NCBI GenBank assembly: GCA_021323695.1
Contig: JAJPKN010000048.1
Location: 62,001 to 126,000, forward strand
DNA length: 64,000 bases
Direction: 5' to 3'
DNA from: Actinomycetota bacterium
Lineage (GTDB): Bacteria; Actinomycetota; Acidimicrobiia; Acidimicrobiales; Palsa-688
In this document: positions 40,213 through 49,880 of the stretch, one piece after another
Position numbering within the stretch: position 1 is the first letter of the stretch
Layout of the letters: each line of letters begins with the position of its first letter
Notes under the pieces: model-generated
The model's input: the letters and a program-made list of their open reading frames with translations, nothing else
Databases searched by the model: none
Told to the model about the DNA's origin: nothing
Program-made: the position numbers and the translations under genes

Positions 40213-43200
40213 CTAAGCCCGCTCGACCCCCACGGTGCCCCCCGGCACCGGCCCGAACACCACCTCATCGGCCAGGGTCTCACCCGCGATCATCTCCTGG
40301 TGGGCCCGGGCGGCGGCCCGCAGGGCGGGAGACGAGGCGAAATCGACCGTGAGACGGATGTGGTCGGACACGTCCAAGCCGGCCGACTTGCGGGCTTCTT
40401 GCACCGCCCGCACCACGTCCCGGGCCAGGCCCTCTCGCTCCAGCTCGGGCGTCACCTCGAGGTCGAGGGTGACCACCATGTCGTTGCCGGGCAGGGCTCG
40501 GCTGGCGTCCTTGTCCCTGGGCACCAGCGCCAGGGAGTACTCGTCGTCGGCCAAGGCCCGCCCGGCAACCTCGACCGACCCGTCCCGGGCCCGCCTCCAT
40601 TGGCCCCGGCGCACGGCTTGGATGACCCGTTGGGTCTCGGCCCCGGCGCGCGGCCCGAGGACCGCCGGCCTCACCTGCAGCACCAGGTCGGCAACCGGCC
40701 CCACCTGGTCCGAAAGCTCCACCTGCTTCACGTTGAGCTCGTCTTTGACCAGCTCCAGGTACGGGCCGAGCTCGGCCGCCCGGGGGCCGCTCACCGTGGC
40801 CGCCCGCAATGGGAGGCGGGCACGCAGTTGTTGGGCCTTGCGGATGGAGTGGCCGGCCGAGCAAACCTCCCGCACGGTGTCCATGGCGGAGCTCAGCTCC
40901 AGGTCCAAGGGCAGTTGGGCGGGGTCGGGCCAGTCGGCCAGGTGCACGCTGCGCTCGCCGGTCAGGCCGCGGTAGATGACCTCGCTCAAGAGGGGCAGGA
41001 GGGGTGCCAGGACCAGGCTGAGGGTGTGCAGCACGGTGTAGAGGGTGTCGTAGGCGTCGGCTTTGCTGGCGTCGGAGGCATGGCTGGCCCCTACCGGGCT
41101 CCAAAAGCGGTCCCGGCTGCGGCGGATGTACCAGTTGTTCAGCGCGTCCAGGAAGCTGCTCACATGGCCACAGGCGCCGTAGAGGTCATAGCTGTCCATG
41201 GCGGCGGTGACGCCTTCGACCAGCACGCGGGTCTTGGAAAGGACGTAGCGGTCCAGTACGTCGGCCCCGTCGGCCCGCCACCTCGCCCGGTGGCCGTCGG
41301 CATTGGCGTAGAGGGCAAAGAACTTCCATGCGTTCCACAGGGGCATGAGCACACCCTTCAGGGCCTCAGCCATCGCCTTTTCCTCGACCACGATGTCCCC
41401 GCCCCGCATGGCCGGCGACGACAGGAGGGACCAGCGCATGGCGTCCGCCCCGTAACGGCGGAACATCTCGTCGGGGTCCGGGTAGTTGCGCAGCCGCTTG
41501 GAAAGCTTCTGCCTGTCGCGCCCGAGCAGCACCCCGTGAGCGATGCAGGTCTTGAACGGCGGGCGGTCGAACAGCGCCGTAGCCAGCACGTGCAAGGTGT
41601 AGAACCAGCCCCTGGTCTGGCCCACGTACTCGACGATGAAATCGGCCGGGAAATGCCCCTCGAACCACCCTTGTCCCTCGAAGGGGTAGTGCACCTGGGC
41701 AAAGGGCATCGAACCGGACTCGAACCAGCAGTCGAGCACGTCTTCGACCCGCCGCATCATCGACCGGCCGGTCGGGTCGTCGGGGTTGGGGCGCACGAGG
41801 CCGTCGATGGCCGGGCGGTGCAGGTCCTCAGGCCGCACACCGAAGTCCGCCTCCAGTTCGGCCAGGCTGCCATAGACGTCCACGCGGGGGTAACGGGGGT
41901 CGTCACTTTTCCACACGGGCACGGGCGAGCCCCAAAAGCGGTTACGGGTTATCGACCAGTCCCGCGCCCCTTCGAGCCACTTGCCAAAGGCCCCGTCGCG
42001 GACGTGCTCGGGCACCCAACGCACCTGTTGGTTGAGCTCCAGCATGCGCTGCTTCAGCGCCGTCACCTTGACGAACCAGGAGCTGACGGCCCGGTAGATC
42101 AATGGGGTGTCTGTCCGCCAGCAGTGCGGGTAGGAGTGCTCGTAGGTCTCGTAGTGGACCAGGGCACCCATTTCCCTGAGGTCGGCCACCACGGAGGGGT
42201 TGGCCTCGAAGACCTGCAGGCCCTCGTAGCGAGGGACCTCAGCGGTGAAGCGGCCCTGGGAGCTCACGGGGCAGACCACCGCGATCCCGGCCTCCTCGCA
42301 GGCCCGCTGGTCGTCCTCGCCGAAGCCGGGCGCCAGGTGCACGATGCCCGTCCCCTCGTCGGTGGACACGAAGTCGGCGCCCAGTACCTTGAAAGCACCC
42401 GGCTGGTCAGCAAAGAAGCCGAACAGCGGCCGGTAGCTCAAGCCGACCAGCTCGCGGCCCGGGAGCACCCGTACCGGCTGGGCACCGGGCAGCAGGTGGG
42501 CCAGCGCCGGCCAGCGGGCCTCGGCCAGCAAGTAGCGCACCCCGGCGTGCTCGACCACGACGTAGCTGATGCCCGGGCCGACCGCCAGCGCCAAGTTGGA
42601 GGGCAACGTCCACGGGGTGGTCGTCCACACCAGCGCCTTCAACGGCTTGCCCTCGTCCTGGCGGTCGAGCTCGAAGGCGACGGTCACGGCCGGGTCCTGG
42701 CGCGGCCGGTAGGCGTCGTCTTGGCGGGTCTCGAAATTGGAAAGGGGGGTCTCGCACTCCCAGCAATAGGGCAGCACCCGGTAGCCTTCGTACAGCAGGC
42801 CCCGCTGGTGGAGCTGCTTGAACGCCCACATGACGCTTTCCATGTAGGCCAGGTCCATCGTCTTGTAGCTGTGGGCAAAGTCGACCCAGCGAGCCTGGCG
42901 CTCCACGTAGCGCTCCCACTCGTTGGTGTAGCGCATGACCGACGTCCGGCAGTAGTCGTTGAACCTGCCCACGCCGTAGCGTTCCACGTCCACCCGCCCC
43001 GGCAGGGACAGCTCCTTCACCGCTTCCATCTCTGCCGGCAGCCCGTGGCAGTCCCAGCCGAAGCGCCGTTCGACCCGCCGGCCCCGCATGGTCTGGTAAC
43101 GGGGTACCGCGTCTTTCACAAAGCCAGTGAGGAGGTGACCGTAATGAGGTAGCCCGTTGGCAAAAGGAGGGCCATCGTAGAAGACGAACTCGTTACCGTC

Positions 43201-43386
43201 CCGGGGACGGGACTCAACCGAGGCCTGAAAAGTGCCGTCTTGGGCCCAGTAGCCGAGGACCTCTTGCTCGAGCGCGGGGAAGTCGGGCTTGTCAGGCACC
43301 TGGGGGTAGGGGAGCTCCCGGCCCGCGGGCTCGCCGGGCTCAGGCTGGCGCGTGCGATCGGCCTCAGAGGCAGGCATGGCACTCAT
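40213..43386 (-). CDS. ileS: Isoleucyl-tRNA synthetase, eukaryote-like type
   Basis: The 1057-residue enzyme charges tRNA-Ile. The class I HIGH motif reads HYGH (81-84) after PPFANGLP, and KMSKS reads KLSKR (about 626-630). The editing (CP1) domain is present (VWTTTPWTLPSNLALAVGPG). The motif form, the long C-terminus and the absence of a bacterial-type zinc end place it with the eukaryote-like IleRS found in many actinomycetes, a type that is generally insensitive to mupirocin. ATG 43386 with MSAMPASEADR precedes the conserved FPALEQEVLGYW. There is no T-box leader visible in the 105 bp upstream, and the gene appears to stand alone. Confidence 0.97.
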   Translation of the reverse strand: MSAMPASEADRTRQPEPGEPAGRELPYPQVPDKPDFPALEQEVLGYWAQDGTFQASVESRPRDGNEFVFYDGPPFANGLPHYGHLLTGFVKDAVPRYQTMRGRRVERRFGWDCHGLPAEMEAVKELSLPGRVDVERYGVGRFNDYCRTSVMRYTNEWERYVERQARWVDFAHSYKTMDLAYMESVMWAFKQLHQRGLLYEGYRVLPYCWECETPLSNFETRQDDAYRPRQDPAVTVAFELDRQDEGKPLKALVWTTTPWTLPSNLALAVGPGISYVVVEHAGVRYLLAEARWPALAHLLPGAQPVRVLPGRELVGLSYRPLFGFFADQPGAFKVLGADFVSTDEGTGIVHLAPGFGEDDQRACEEAGIAVVCPVSSQGRFTAEVPRYEGLQVFEANPSVVADLREMGALVHYETYEHSYPHCWRTDTPLIYRAVSSWFVKVTALKQRMLELNQQVRWVPEHVRDGAFGKWLEGARDWSITRNRFWGSPVPVWKSDDPRYPRVDVYGSLAELEADFGVRPEDLHRPAIDGLVRPNPDDPTGRSMMRRVEDVLDCWFESGSMPFAQVHYPFEGQGWFEGHFPADFIVEYVGQTRGWFYTLHVLATALFDRPPFKTCIAHGVLLGRDRQKLSKRLRNYPDPDEMFRRYGADAMRWSLLSSPAMRGGDIVVEEKAMAEALKGVLMPLWNAWKFFALYANADGHRARWRADGADVLDRYVLSKTRVLVEGVTAAMDSYDLYGACGHVSSFLDALNNWYIRRSRDRFWSPVGASHASDASKADAYDTLYTVLHTLSLVLAPLLPLLSEVIYRGLTGERSVHLADWPDPAQLPLDLELSSAMDTVREVCSAGHSIRKAQQLRARLPLRAATVSGPRAAELGPYLELVKDELNVKQVELSDQVGPVADLVLQVRPAVLGPRAGAETQRVIQAVRRGQWRRARDGSVEVAGRALADDEYSLALVPRDKDASRALPGNDMVVTLDLEVTPELEREGLARDVVRAVQEARKSAGLDVSDHIRLTVDFASSPALRAAARAHQEMIAGETLADEVVFGPVPGGTVGVERA

Positions 43387-43491
43387 GCTAAGCGACCCAC
43401 CCTCCGAGCACGAGCGCCGCTCTCCCCCGGGCCAGCCGGGCCCGAGCGCTCGCCGGGCAGGGCCGGCGGCGGGGGAAGTCAGCCGCTGTAG

Positions 43492-43683
43492 CTAGGAGCT
43501 ACGGCTGTCGGTGGAGTCGTACTCGTCCTCCCACTCATCGTCTTCCATGGCCAGGCACCATGAGGCATGGTCCTTGCCAGGCTCAGCACCACACTCCGGG
43601 CAAGGCTCCGCCACTGTCTCAAGCGCGCGCTTTAAGTTGCGCGCCTCCTCAAAGCGCCGATGCCGTCCCTTTTTCACGATCAC
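43492..43683 (-). CDS. Small Cys-containing protein of unknown function
   Basis: The 63-residue protein starts at ATG 43683. It has a basic N-terminus (VKKGRHRRFEEARNLKRAL), a Cys pair CPECGAEPGKDHASWC that could hold a metal with the nearby His, and an acidic end. Such short proteins occur next to ileS in related genomes as far as I recall, but I do not recognise a named family. The 105 bp between it and the ileS start hold no clear terminator. Confidence 0.5.
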   Translation of the reverse strand: MIVKKGRHRRFEEARNLKRALETVAEPCPECGAEPGKDHASWCLAMEDDEWEDEYDSTDSRSS

Positions 43684-43857
43684 TCCCGAGTCGACACGTG
43701 CGAGTACGAACAGCAGTTTACCGCCGTCCGGGGACCACCTTACAGCAACGGCCGCGGCTTACAGCAGCCGCCTACGCCAGCCTCGGCCGCCGTCACGCCC
43801 GCCACTGCGGGCGAAGCACGGTCACCGCCTGTAGGGGCATGGGACCGGGGCCATAGC

Positions 43858-44142
43858 ATGGGGCCGATGGCAGCCGAGCTCGACGTTGAGGCCATGCTCA
43901 ACCGCTTCAGGGAAAGGGCCAAGGCGGTGCGCCAGCGGGCCCTGCCCCCTGTCGAGGGGGCCGAGCGCCAGCGCTTCCTCGACCAAGCCCGCACCGACTA
44001 CATGGACTACGCGATGATCGGTGACGCCCGCGCCGTGCTCGAAGACGGGGTGCTCACCTTGACCATCGACCTGCGCCCGCCCGGCGCCGGCGGCCGCCCG
44101 GCCGGGACGGGCACGGCCAGCCCCGAGCCGGTGGCCGGCTAG
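43858..44142 (+). CDS. Small conserved protein of unknown function
   Basis: The 94-residue protein starts at ATG 43858 or ATG 43867. Its core (LDVEAMLNRFRERAKAVRQRALPPVEGAERQRFLDQARTDYMDYAMIGDARAVLEDGVLTLTIDLRPP) is helical with a final strand and looks conserved in actinomycetes; the end is Gly/Pro-rich. No enzyme motif is visible. It faces away from the minus-strand ribonuclease D gene and ends 47 bp from it. Confidence 0.6.
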   Translation: MGPMAAELDVEAMLNRFRERAKAVRQRALPPVEGAERQRFLDQARTDYMDYAMIGDARAVLEDGVLTLTIDLRPPGAGGRPAGTGTASPEPVAG

Positions 44143-44189
44143 CAACCCGTCCCAGCCCGACGGCCCAGCCCGAGGACCAGGTTGGCCCC

Positions 44190-45401
44190 CTACTGGGCAC
44201 CGGGGGCCAGCGGCCGGCCTGAGCGCGCCTCCAGCAGGAGCCTCCCCCGGCCATCGAGGGCCAAGGAGGCCTCTCCCCGGGCCAGCCGATCTATGGGCAC
44301 GCCCACCAGCTCGGCTCTCCACCCTCGGCTGAGGCGGGCACCAGGCGAACCTTGCAGGTACTCGACGATGTCGGCCCGGGTCGCCAACAGCGCGGCGTCC
44401 ACCCGTTCGTCCCGGGCCAGCTGGGCCACCCAGGCCGCCGCCAAGGCCACCGCCGGCCTCAGCTCCTTGGCCACCTCACCGTCGGGTGGGCACTGCAACA
44501 GGCCCGGAGGCAGCGCCCTGCCCCGCTCCACAGCCGACATGATCTCGCGGTCCGCGCCATTGCGCAGGTGCCTGGCGTCGAGCCCCCTGGTCTCGCGCAG
44601 GGCGCCCAGGCTGGCGGGGGGGCTGTGGGCGATGGCCAGGAGGGCCAGGTCAGGCAGGACCTGGCGGGGCGGCAAGTCCAAGGACCGAGCTTTGTCTTCG
44701 CGCCAGGCGGCCAGCTCCTGCGCCACTCCCCGGGAAGCGCCCCGCAGCCCTCGGCTGTCGCGGATCTTCCACCAGGCTTGGCGCGCCTCGCCTGGGCCCA
44801 GGGGCTGGGCCAGGACTGCCGCGCACTCCTCCTCTGCCCAGGTGAGCCGGGCGCGGGCCGACAGCTCGGCGGAGAGGGCGTCGGCCAGAGCCATCAGGTG
44901 GGCTACGTCTTCAGCCGCGTAGGACAGCTGGGAGGGGCGCAGGGGCCTCCGGTTCCAGTCGGTGAGCCGGTCGGCTTTGGCCATCCGGTGGCCCAAGAAG
45001 CGCTCGACCAAAGAAGCCAGAGAAGCCGGCCCCAACCCGAGGAAGCCAGCCGCCACCTGCGTGTCCAGCAGCCGTCGGGGCCGCTGGCGGCAGTAGCGGT
45101 CGAGCACCTCCAGGTCCTGGCGGGCAGCATGGGCCACCATCGTGCCTGGCCCGGCCAGCAGCTCGGCCAGAGGGGCCAAGTCCACTGCCAGAGGGTCCAC
45201 CAGCGCCACCTGGGCACTGGCGGCCGAAGAGCCGGACGGGCCAGCTTCCTCCCAGGCCAGCTGGACCAGCGCGGCGCGCGGCCAGTACGTCCTTTCTCGG
45301 TGGAACTCGGTGTCGAGGGCGTAACGGGGGACGCCGCGCAACCGGGCCAGGAGCTGGCGGAGCTCACCGTCGTCCTCGATCACCAGGGGCTCAGCCGGCA
45401 T
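44190..45401 (-). CDS. rnd: Ribonuclease D
   Basis: The 403-residue 3'-5' exoribonuclease trims tRNA and other stable RNA ends. DEDDy-type metal residues can be read: YALDTEFHRE (Asp30, Glu32), the middle AHAARQDLEVLDRY, and SYAAEDVAHLMAL (Tyr and Asp near residues 154 and 158). HRDC-type helices follow (LLAIAHSPPASLGALRETRGLDARHLRNG). The length is normal. It starts 9 bp beyond the end of the flavin reductase gene, in the same direction, so the two probably share a transcript. Confidence 0.92.
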   Translation of the reverse strand: MPAEPLVIEDDGELRQLLARLRGVPRYALDTEFHRERTYWPRAALVQLAWEEAGPSGSSAASAQVALVDPLAVDLAPLAELLAGPGTMVAHAARQDLEVLDRYCRQRPRRLLDTQVAAGFLGLGPASLASLVERFLGHRMAKADRLTDWNRRPLRPSQLSYAAEDVAHLMALADALSAELSARARLTWAEEECAAVLAQPLGPGEARQAWWKIRDSRGLRGASRGVAQELAAWREDKARSLDLPPRQVLPDLALLAIAHSPPASLGALRETRGLDARHLRNGADREIMSAVERGRALPPGLLQCPPDGEVAKELRPAVALAAAWVAQLARDERVDAALLATRADIVEYLQGSPGARLSRGWRAELVGVPIDRLARGEASLALDGRGRLLLEARSGRPLAPGAQ

Positions 45402-45410
45402 GGTGCCCCC

Positions 45411-45944
45411 TCAGCCCCCGTAGTTGAGGCGCGTGTCTTCCATCCGCAGCACCGGGGCATCCTCGTCGGGCGCGGCGCAGTCCACCACCTCTCCTATGAA
45501 CAAGGTGTGGTCCCCCCCGGCCACCCGCTGGCGGACCTCGCACTCGAGCCAGGCGGCGGCCCGGCACAGCAGCGGGGCACCGGTGGTACCGGTCCTCACC
45601 TCGGCACCGCCCAGCATCCCCGGGCCGGGCCCTTCCTGGGCCGGCTTGGTGAAGGCCCGGGCCAAGGCCCTGTCCTCCCGGCGCAAGAAGCACAGGCTGA
45701 AGGCCCCACCCTCGTCCACCAACGTGTGGGTCAGCGCGTCCCTGCGCACGGCAACTGCCACCAACTTGGGCTGCACCGACACCTGCATGGCCAAGCTGTG
45801 GGTCATGAGGTTGCGGCGGCCGCCGCTGGCACTGCCCAGCAGGTAGATGCCGGACGGCATGCGCCACAGCACCCGCCGCCGCAGGCGGTCGTAGCTACCT
45901 GGGTCCTGGCCCTTGGGGATGGGCCCTGTGGGTTGGCCGGCCAC
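45411..45944 (-). CDS. Flavin reductase-like FMN-binding protein
   Basis: This is a flavin reductase domain protein of about 177 residues. YDRLRRRVLWRMPSGIYLLGSASGGRRNLMTHSLAMQVSVQPKLVAVAV matches the FMN-binding core and CFLRREDRALARAF is the next conserved part. It would reduce FMN or supply reduced flavin. The start is uncertain; the frame is open to 46001 and GTG codons occur at 45971 and 45944. GTG 45944 is used because the core begins soon after. It is divergent from the HIT gene, and any of these starts overlaps or nearly touches it. Confidence 0.75.
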   Translation of the reverse strand: MAGQPTGPIPKGQDPGSYDRLRRRVLWRMPSGIYLLGSASGGRRNLMTHSLAMQVSVQPKLVAVAVRRDALTHTLVDEGGAFSLCFLRREDRALARAFTKPAQEGPGPGMLGGAEVRTGTTGAPLLCRAAAWLECEVRQRVAGGDHTLFIGEVVDCAAPDEDAPVLRMEDTRLNYGG

Positions 45945-46395
45945 GGTCTTCGAGCGTAACCTCGTCGTCACGGAGCCGTGCGTGTTCGACCAGGTGGCCA
46001 CCGGGGCCGTCCAAGCTCACATGGTGCTCGAGGAGGACGCCTTCATCGGCTTCCTCGACCATCGACCGGTGTTCGACGGCCACGTGCTCGTCGTCCCCCG
46101 GGCCCACTACCCACGCCTGGCAGACCTCCCTGAGCCCATGCTCGGTGGCCTCCTGGCTGCCGGACGGCGAGTCGCCACCGCCCAGCGAGCCGTGCTCGGA
46201 GCCGAAGGCACCTTCTTCGCCCTGAACGAGGTGGTCAGCCAGAGCGTCCCCCACGTGCACCTCCACGTGGTCCCCCGCCGCTTTGGCGACGGCCTGCGGG
46301 GCTTCTTGTGGCCGAGGCACCGCTACCCGAGCGAAGAGGCAGCGGCCTCCCTGGCCCACCGCCTGCGGGCCGCTCTCCCGCCGGCAGGTTGCTGA
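45928..46395 (+). CDS. HIT-family nucleotide hydrolase/transferase
   Basis: The protein has the histidine-triad motif HVHLHVVPR, with the nucleophilic His in the middle, and the leading core CVFDQVATGAVQAHMVLEEDAFIGFLDHRPVFDGHVLVVPRAHY. HIT proteins act on phosphoramidates and dinucleotides such as AMP-linked compounds. The GFLWPRHRYPSEE end is typical of actinomycete HIT proteins. The start is uncertain: GTG 45928 gives 155 residues, and the core begins close to GTG 45982. The divergent flavin reductase overlaps if long starts are used. Confidence 0.85.
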   Translation: MGWPATVFERNLVVTEPCVFDQVATGAVQAHMVLEEDAFIGFLDHRPVFDGHVLVVPRAHYPRLADLPEPMLGGLLAAGRRVATAQRAVLGAEGTFFALNEVVSQSVPHVHLHVVPRRFGDGLRGFLWPRHRYPSEEAAASLAHRLRAALPPAGC

Positions 46396-46407
46396 GGGCA
46401 GCCCGCC

Positions 46408-46453
46408 CCGGAGCGGCCGGGCCGCCGCCGGCAGGGGGGTGCCGGCGCTCCGG
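46408..46453. terminator. Compound hairpin between the HIT and cold-shock genes
   Basis: Outer arms CCGGAGCG (46408-46415) and CGCTCCGG (46446-46453) and an inner stem GCCGGCA (46427-46433) with TGCCGGC (46440-46446) lie between the convergent genes. The inner stem's loop is six G. It is probably a bidirectional terminator. Confidence 0.55.
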
Positions 46454-46508
46454 TCCCGGCCTCGCCAGTAGCCCTAGTCGCCAGCTGCGCGTTGCTCGCT
46501 CGTGCTCG

Positions 46509-46727
46509 CTACTCGCCGGTGCGCGTCGCCATGCGCACCACGTTCACCGCTTGCAAGCCCTTGGCGCTCTCTTGGACCTCGAACTCCACGGGCTCGTTCT
46601 CCTCCAAGGTGCGGTAACCCTGCCCTTGGATGGCCTTGTAGTGCACGAAGACGTCTGGGCCTCCCTCTTGCGAGATGAAGCCATAGCCCTTTTCCGGGCT
46701 GAACCACTTCACCGTGCCGGTTGCCAT
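46509..46727 (-). CDS. Cold-shock protein (CspA family)
   Basis: The 72-residue single-domain OB-fold protein begins [25 protein letters not shown]-binding motifs RNP1 (KGYGFI) and RNP2 (DVFVHY) are present, the second with Tyr in place of the common Phe. It binds single-stranded RNA or DNA and acts as an RNA chaperone. ATG 46727 is preceded on this strand by AGGAGGG at good spacing, which decides against the longer frame starting at 46754. Confidence 0.95.
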   Translation of the reverse strand: MATGTVKWFSPEKGYGFISQEGGPDVFVHYKAIQGQGYRTLEENEPVEFEVQESAKGLQAVNVVRMATRTGE

Positions 46728-46970
46728 ACTGCAGCTCCCTCCTTTCTTGGCCAATCACCGGGCCACCTCACTGCTTGCCCGGGGGCCCCGGCCGCAGCCG
46801 GGAGGGAACTGCTCGAACTCCGATGCTGCACCCTCGGTGCGCCAAGGTAGCACGGCCGCCCGCTCCCGCCAAGCAGCCACCCCCGCTTGCGAACGGGCCA
46901 AGCCAGCCGGGCCCCAGCGGCGCACCGGGGCCTTGCCCCTCCCGGCGCGCCACCTGCCTATGCTGCCTGC

Positions 46971-47933
46971 ATGCACTACCGTCGACTTGGTACATCTGGG
47001 CTCCAGGTCAGCTGCCTCGGGTTTGGCTCGTGGGTCACCTTCGGGGAGCAGATCGGGGACAAAGCCGCCACCGACTGCCTTGTTGCTGCCCGGGAAGCAG
47101 GGGTCAACTTCTTCGACAACGCCGAGTCCTACGCCGGCGGGGCATCGGAGCGGGTCATGGGCAGGGCCTTCGCCGAGCTCGGGTGGCCGAGGCACAGCTT
47201 CGTCGTCTCGACAAAGGTTTTCTGGGGCTTGTACGACGAGGTCAACATGCGCAACACCTTGAACCGCAAGTACCTGCTGCAGGCCATCGACGGTAGCCTC
47301 GAGCGCCTGGGCCTGGACTTCGTCGACATCCTGTACTGCCACCGGCCTGACCCGGCCACCCCCATCGAGGAAACAGTGCGGGCGATGAGCGACATCATCG
47401 CTTCGGGCAAGGCCCTCTACTGGGGGACCTCGGAGTGGCCGGCAGCTGACATCCGGGCCGCCTGGGAGGTCGCCGAACGCCACCACCTGCGCAAGCCCGT
47501 CGTCGAGCAACCGCAGTACAACCTGCTCACCCGGGCGCGGGTGGAACGCGAGTACGAACGTACCTACGAGGACTGTGGCATCGGGCTCACGACCTTCAGC
47601 CCACTGGCGGGCGGGTTGCTCAGTGGCAAGTACCTCGACGGCATCCCCGAGGGCAGCCGGGCGGCGCTGCCCAACTACGACTGGCTGAGGACGAACCTGA
47701 CCGACCCGGCCCGCAACGCAAAGGCACGCCAGCTGAAAGAGGTCGCCGATGAGCTCGGGTGCACCATGGCCCAGTTGGCCATCGCCTGGTGCCTGCACAA
47801 CCCCCATGTGTCCAGCGTGATAATGGGGGCGTCGAGCGCCGAGCAGCTACGCTCCAACCTCGGCGCCCTCGACGTCCTGCCCTTGCTCACGGGCCAGGTG
47901 CTGGAGCGCCTGGACGCCATCAGCCCTCCTTGA
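46971..47933 (+). CDS. Aldo/keto reductase, potassium-channel-beta-subunit-like
   Basis: The 320-residue oxidoreductase has tetrad residues Asp49, Tyr54 ([11 protein letters not shown]), Lys82 (VSTKVFWG) and His124 (LYCHRPDP). The opening [24 protein letters not shown] and the segment [11 protein letters not shown] put it in the AKR6-like group related to the beta subunits of voltage-gated K+ channels; in bacteria these act as NADPH-dependent reductases. ATG 46971 begins the conserved HYRRLG pattern. Substrate unknown. It is not similar enough to the AKR at 7107 to be a recent duplicate. Confidence 0.9.
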   Translation: MHYRRLGTSGLQVSCLGFGSWVTFGEQIGDKAATDCLVAAREAGVNFFDNAESYAGGASERVMGRAFAELGWPRHSFVVSTKVFWGLYDEVNMRNTLNRKYLLQAIDGSLERLGLDFVDILYCHRPDPATPIEETVRAMSDIIASGKALYWGTSEWPAADIRAAWEVAERHHLRKPVVEQPQYNLLTRARVEREYERTYEDCGIGLTTFSPLAGGLLSGKYLDGIPEGSRAALPNYDWLRTNLTDPARNAKARQLKEVADELGCTMAQLAIAWCLHNPHVSSVIMGASSAEQLRSNLGALDVLPLLTGQVLERLDAISPP

Positions 47934-47983
47934 GGGCGCCCACCGGGGGCACGCCCGGGCCTGGTGGCACCTGGCCAACCGGC

Positions 47984-49729
47984 TCACATCCGTCTGGGCG
48001 CCTCGATCCCGAGCAGGTCGAGGCCTTTGGCCAGCACACGGCCGCACAGGCCGGACAACGCCAAGCGTGAGGCCCGGGTGGCCTCGTCCGGCGCCCGCAG
48101 GACAGGGCAGTGCTCGTAGAAGTCAGTGAAGGCGCTGGCCAAACCGAACAGGTAGCCGCACAACTTGTGCGGGGCGTAAGCGTCCACGGCGGCGGCCACC
48201 GCGTCCCCGAAACCCAGCAGCCTCCTGGCCAGCAACCGCTCTTCGGGCTCGGACAGCGGCCCGAAAGCCACCGGTGCACCAGCCATCTCCTGGCCTGCCC
48301 TCTGGAAGATGCTGCACACCCGTGCGTGGGCGTACTGTATGTAGGGACCGGTGTTGCCGTCGAAGGCCAGCATCCGTCCCCAGTCAAAGCGGTAGTCGCG
48401 GGACCGGTCGGTAGAAAGGTCGGCGTACTTCACTGCACCTATCCCGACCGCTCGGGCTACCTCGCCCAGCTCGTCGGCCCCGAGCCGCTCCTGGCCGGGC
48501 GAACGGCCGGCGATGACCGCCGCCGCCCGCTCCACGGCCTCGTCTATGAGGTCGGCCAGCTTTATGGTGCCTCCCTGGCGGGTCTGGAACATCTTGCCGT
48601 CCGGCCCCAAGACGTTCCCGAAGCCGACGTGCACCGCCTCGGTGCCCTCCGGCAGCCACCCGGCCATGCGGGCAACGGCAAAGACCATTCCCAGGTGCTG
48701 TGCCTGTGGCAAGCCCACCACGTAGACGACCAAGCCGGCACCCAGGCGCTCGACCCGGTCGCGCAGGGCAGCCAGGTCAGTGGCGGCGTAGGTGTACCCG
48801 CCGTCCGACTTCTGCACGATGAGGGGGAGGGGTTGGCCGTCCCGCTTGGAGTAACCGGGCGGGAACACGCAACGAGCACCTTCGCTTTCCACCAGTAGCC
48901 CCAGAGCCTCCAGGTCCTCCACCACCTTGGGCAACAGGGGCTCGTAGGACGACTCCCCGACCACGTCGTCACGGGTCAGGCAGGTGCCCAGGCGCCGCAG
49001 CTCCCGGTCGAAATAGGCCACGCTCTGGTCGACCAGGAGCCTCCACAGCCGCAGCGTCTCGGGGTCCTTGGACTGCAACAGGACGACTCGCGCCCGCGCC
49101 CGGTCAGCAAACGCCGGGTCGGAGTCGTAGGCGCTGCGGGCCTGTTGGTAGAACAGCTCCAGGTCACCGACTGCCAGTTCGTGCGCAGCTTTGTCCTCGC
49201 CGATGTCGACAAGGTGCTCGATCAGCATCCCGAACGGCGTACCCCAGTCACCGATGTGGTTCTCGCGTACCACTTGGTGGCCCACGAAACCGAGCAGCCG
49301 GACCAGGCAGTCGCCTATGATCGTCGAGCGCAGGTGGCCGACGTGCATCTGCTTGGCCGCGTTGGGGCTGGCGTAATCCACCACCACCTTGACCGGGCGC
49401 GCCGCCCGTTCGGCGCCCAGCATGTCGTCGGTGGCCATGGCCCCGAGGGCATGGGCCACGAACTGGTCCGAAAGGGTCAGGTTCAAAAACCCAGGCCCGG
49501 CCACCTCAACACTGAGGCACACCTGCTCGAGGCCGTCCGCCCAGGCCTGCCTGGCTATTTCCTCCGCCACTTCGCGGGGCGCCCGGTGCAGCGACCGGGC
49601 CAGCGCCAGCGCCCCGTCCACCTGGAGGTCAGCCCGCTCCGAAGTCCGCACCCCCGGCGACGCCCCGGGCTGCAGCCGGTCGAACACCGGCACCAACAGC
49701 GCGTTGACAATAGCGGTCAAACCAGGCAC
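47984..49729 (-). CDS. argS: Arginyl-tRNA synthetase
   Basis: The 581-residue class I enzyme charges tRNA-Arg. The N-terminal Add domain (residues about 1-100) is followed by YASPNAAKQMHVGHLRSTIIGD, with HIGH as HVGH at 129-132. The later ENHIGDWGTPFGMLIEHL and the KMSKS-position loop GKMFQTRQGG are typical of ArgRS, which often lacks a canonical KMSKS. The helical anticodon-binding domain ends in the conserved RRM. GTG 49729 has AGGA upstream. It is divergent from the ABC ATPase gene with 151 bp between. Confidence 0.97.
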   Translation of the reverse strand: MPGLTAIVNALLVPVFDRLQPGASPGVRTSERADLQVDGALALARSLHRAPREVAEEIARQAWADGLEQVCLSVEVAGPGFLNLTLSDQFVAHALGAMATDDMLGAERAARPVKVVVDYASPNAAKQMHVGHLRSTIIGDCLVRLLGFVGHQVVRENHIGDWGTPFGMLIEHLVDIGEDKAAHELAVGDLELFYQQARSAYDSDPAFADRARARVVLLQSKDPETLRLWRLLVDQSVAYFDRELRRLGTCLTRDDVVGESSYEPLLPKVVEDLEALGLLVESEGARCVFPPGYSKRDGQPLPLIVQKSDGGYTYAATDLAALRDRVERLGAGLVVYVVGLPQAQHLGMVFAVARMAGWLPEGTEAVHVGFGNVLGPDGKMFQTRQGGTIKLADLIDEAVERAAAVIAGRSPGQERLGADELGEVARAVGIGAVKYADLSTDRSRDYRFDWGRMLAFDGNTGPYIQYAHARVCSIFQRAGQEMAGAPVAFGPLSEPEERLLARRLLGFGDAVAAAVDAYAPHKLCGYLFGLASAFTDFYEHCPVLRAPDEATRASRLALSGLCGRVLAKGLDLLGIEAPRRM

Positions 49730-49841
49730 CTGCTCATCCTATGGCCGGCCTCCGCCTCGCCGACGACCGCCGGTGGGCGACGGCAGCGCCCTTGCCCTTG
49801 CGGCCAGCTCCCTTGACGGCGGCCACCGGCCAAGCCTGGCC

Positions 49842-49847
49842 TATACT
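49842..49847 (+). promoter_or_regulatory. Possible -10 element before the ABC ATPase
   Basis: TATACT is a good -10 match and stands out in this G+C-rich gap. The only nearby TTGACG (49813-49818) is 23 bp away, too far for a standard promoter. The transcript would start close to TTG 49857 and could be leaderless. Confidence 0.35.
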
Positions 49848-49880
49848 CCCGCCATCTTGTCCTACCCAGCAGCCTTGCGC

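Noticed and set aside
39904-43152. 1082-codon plus-strand frame opposite ileS
   Set aside because: It is antisense to a clear IleRS and has the His/Gly/Val-rich composition of a shadow frame.
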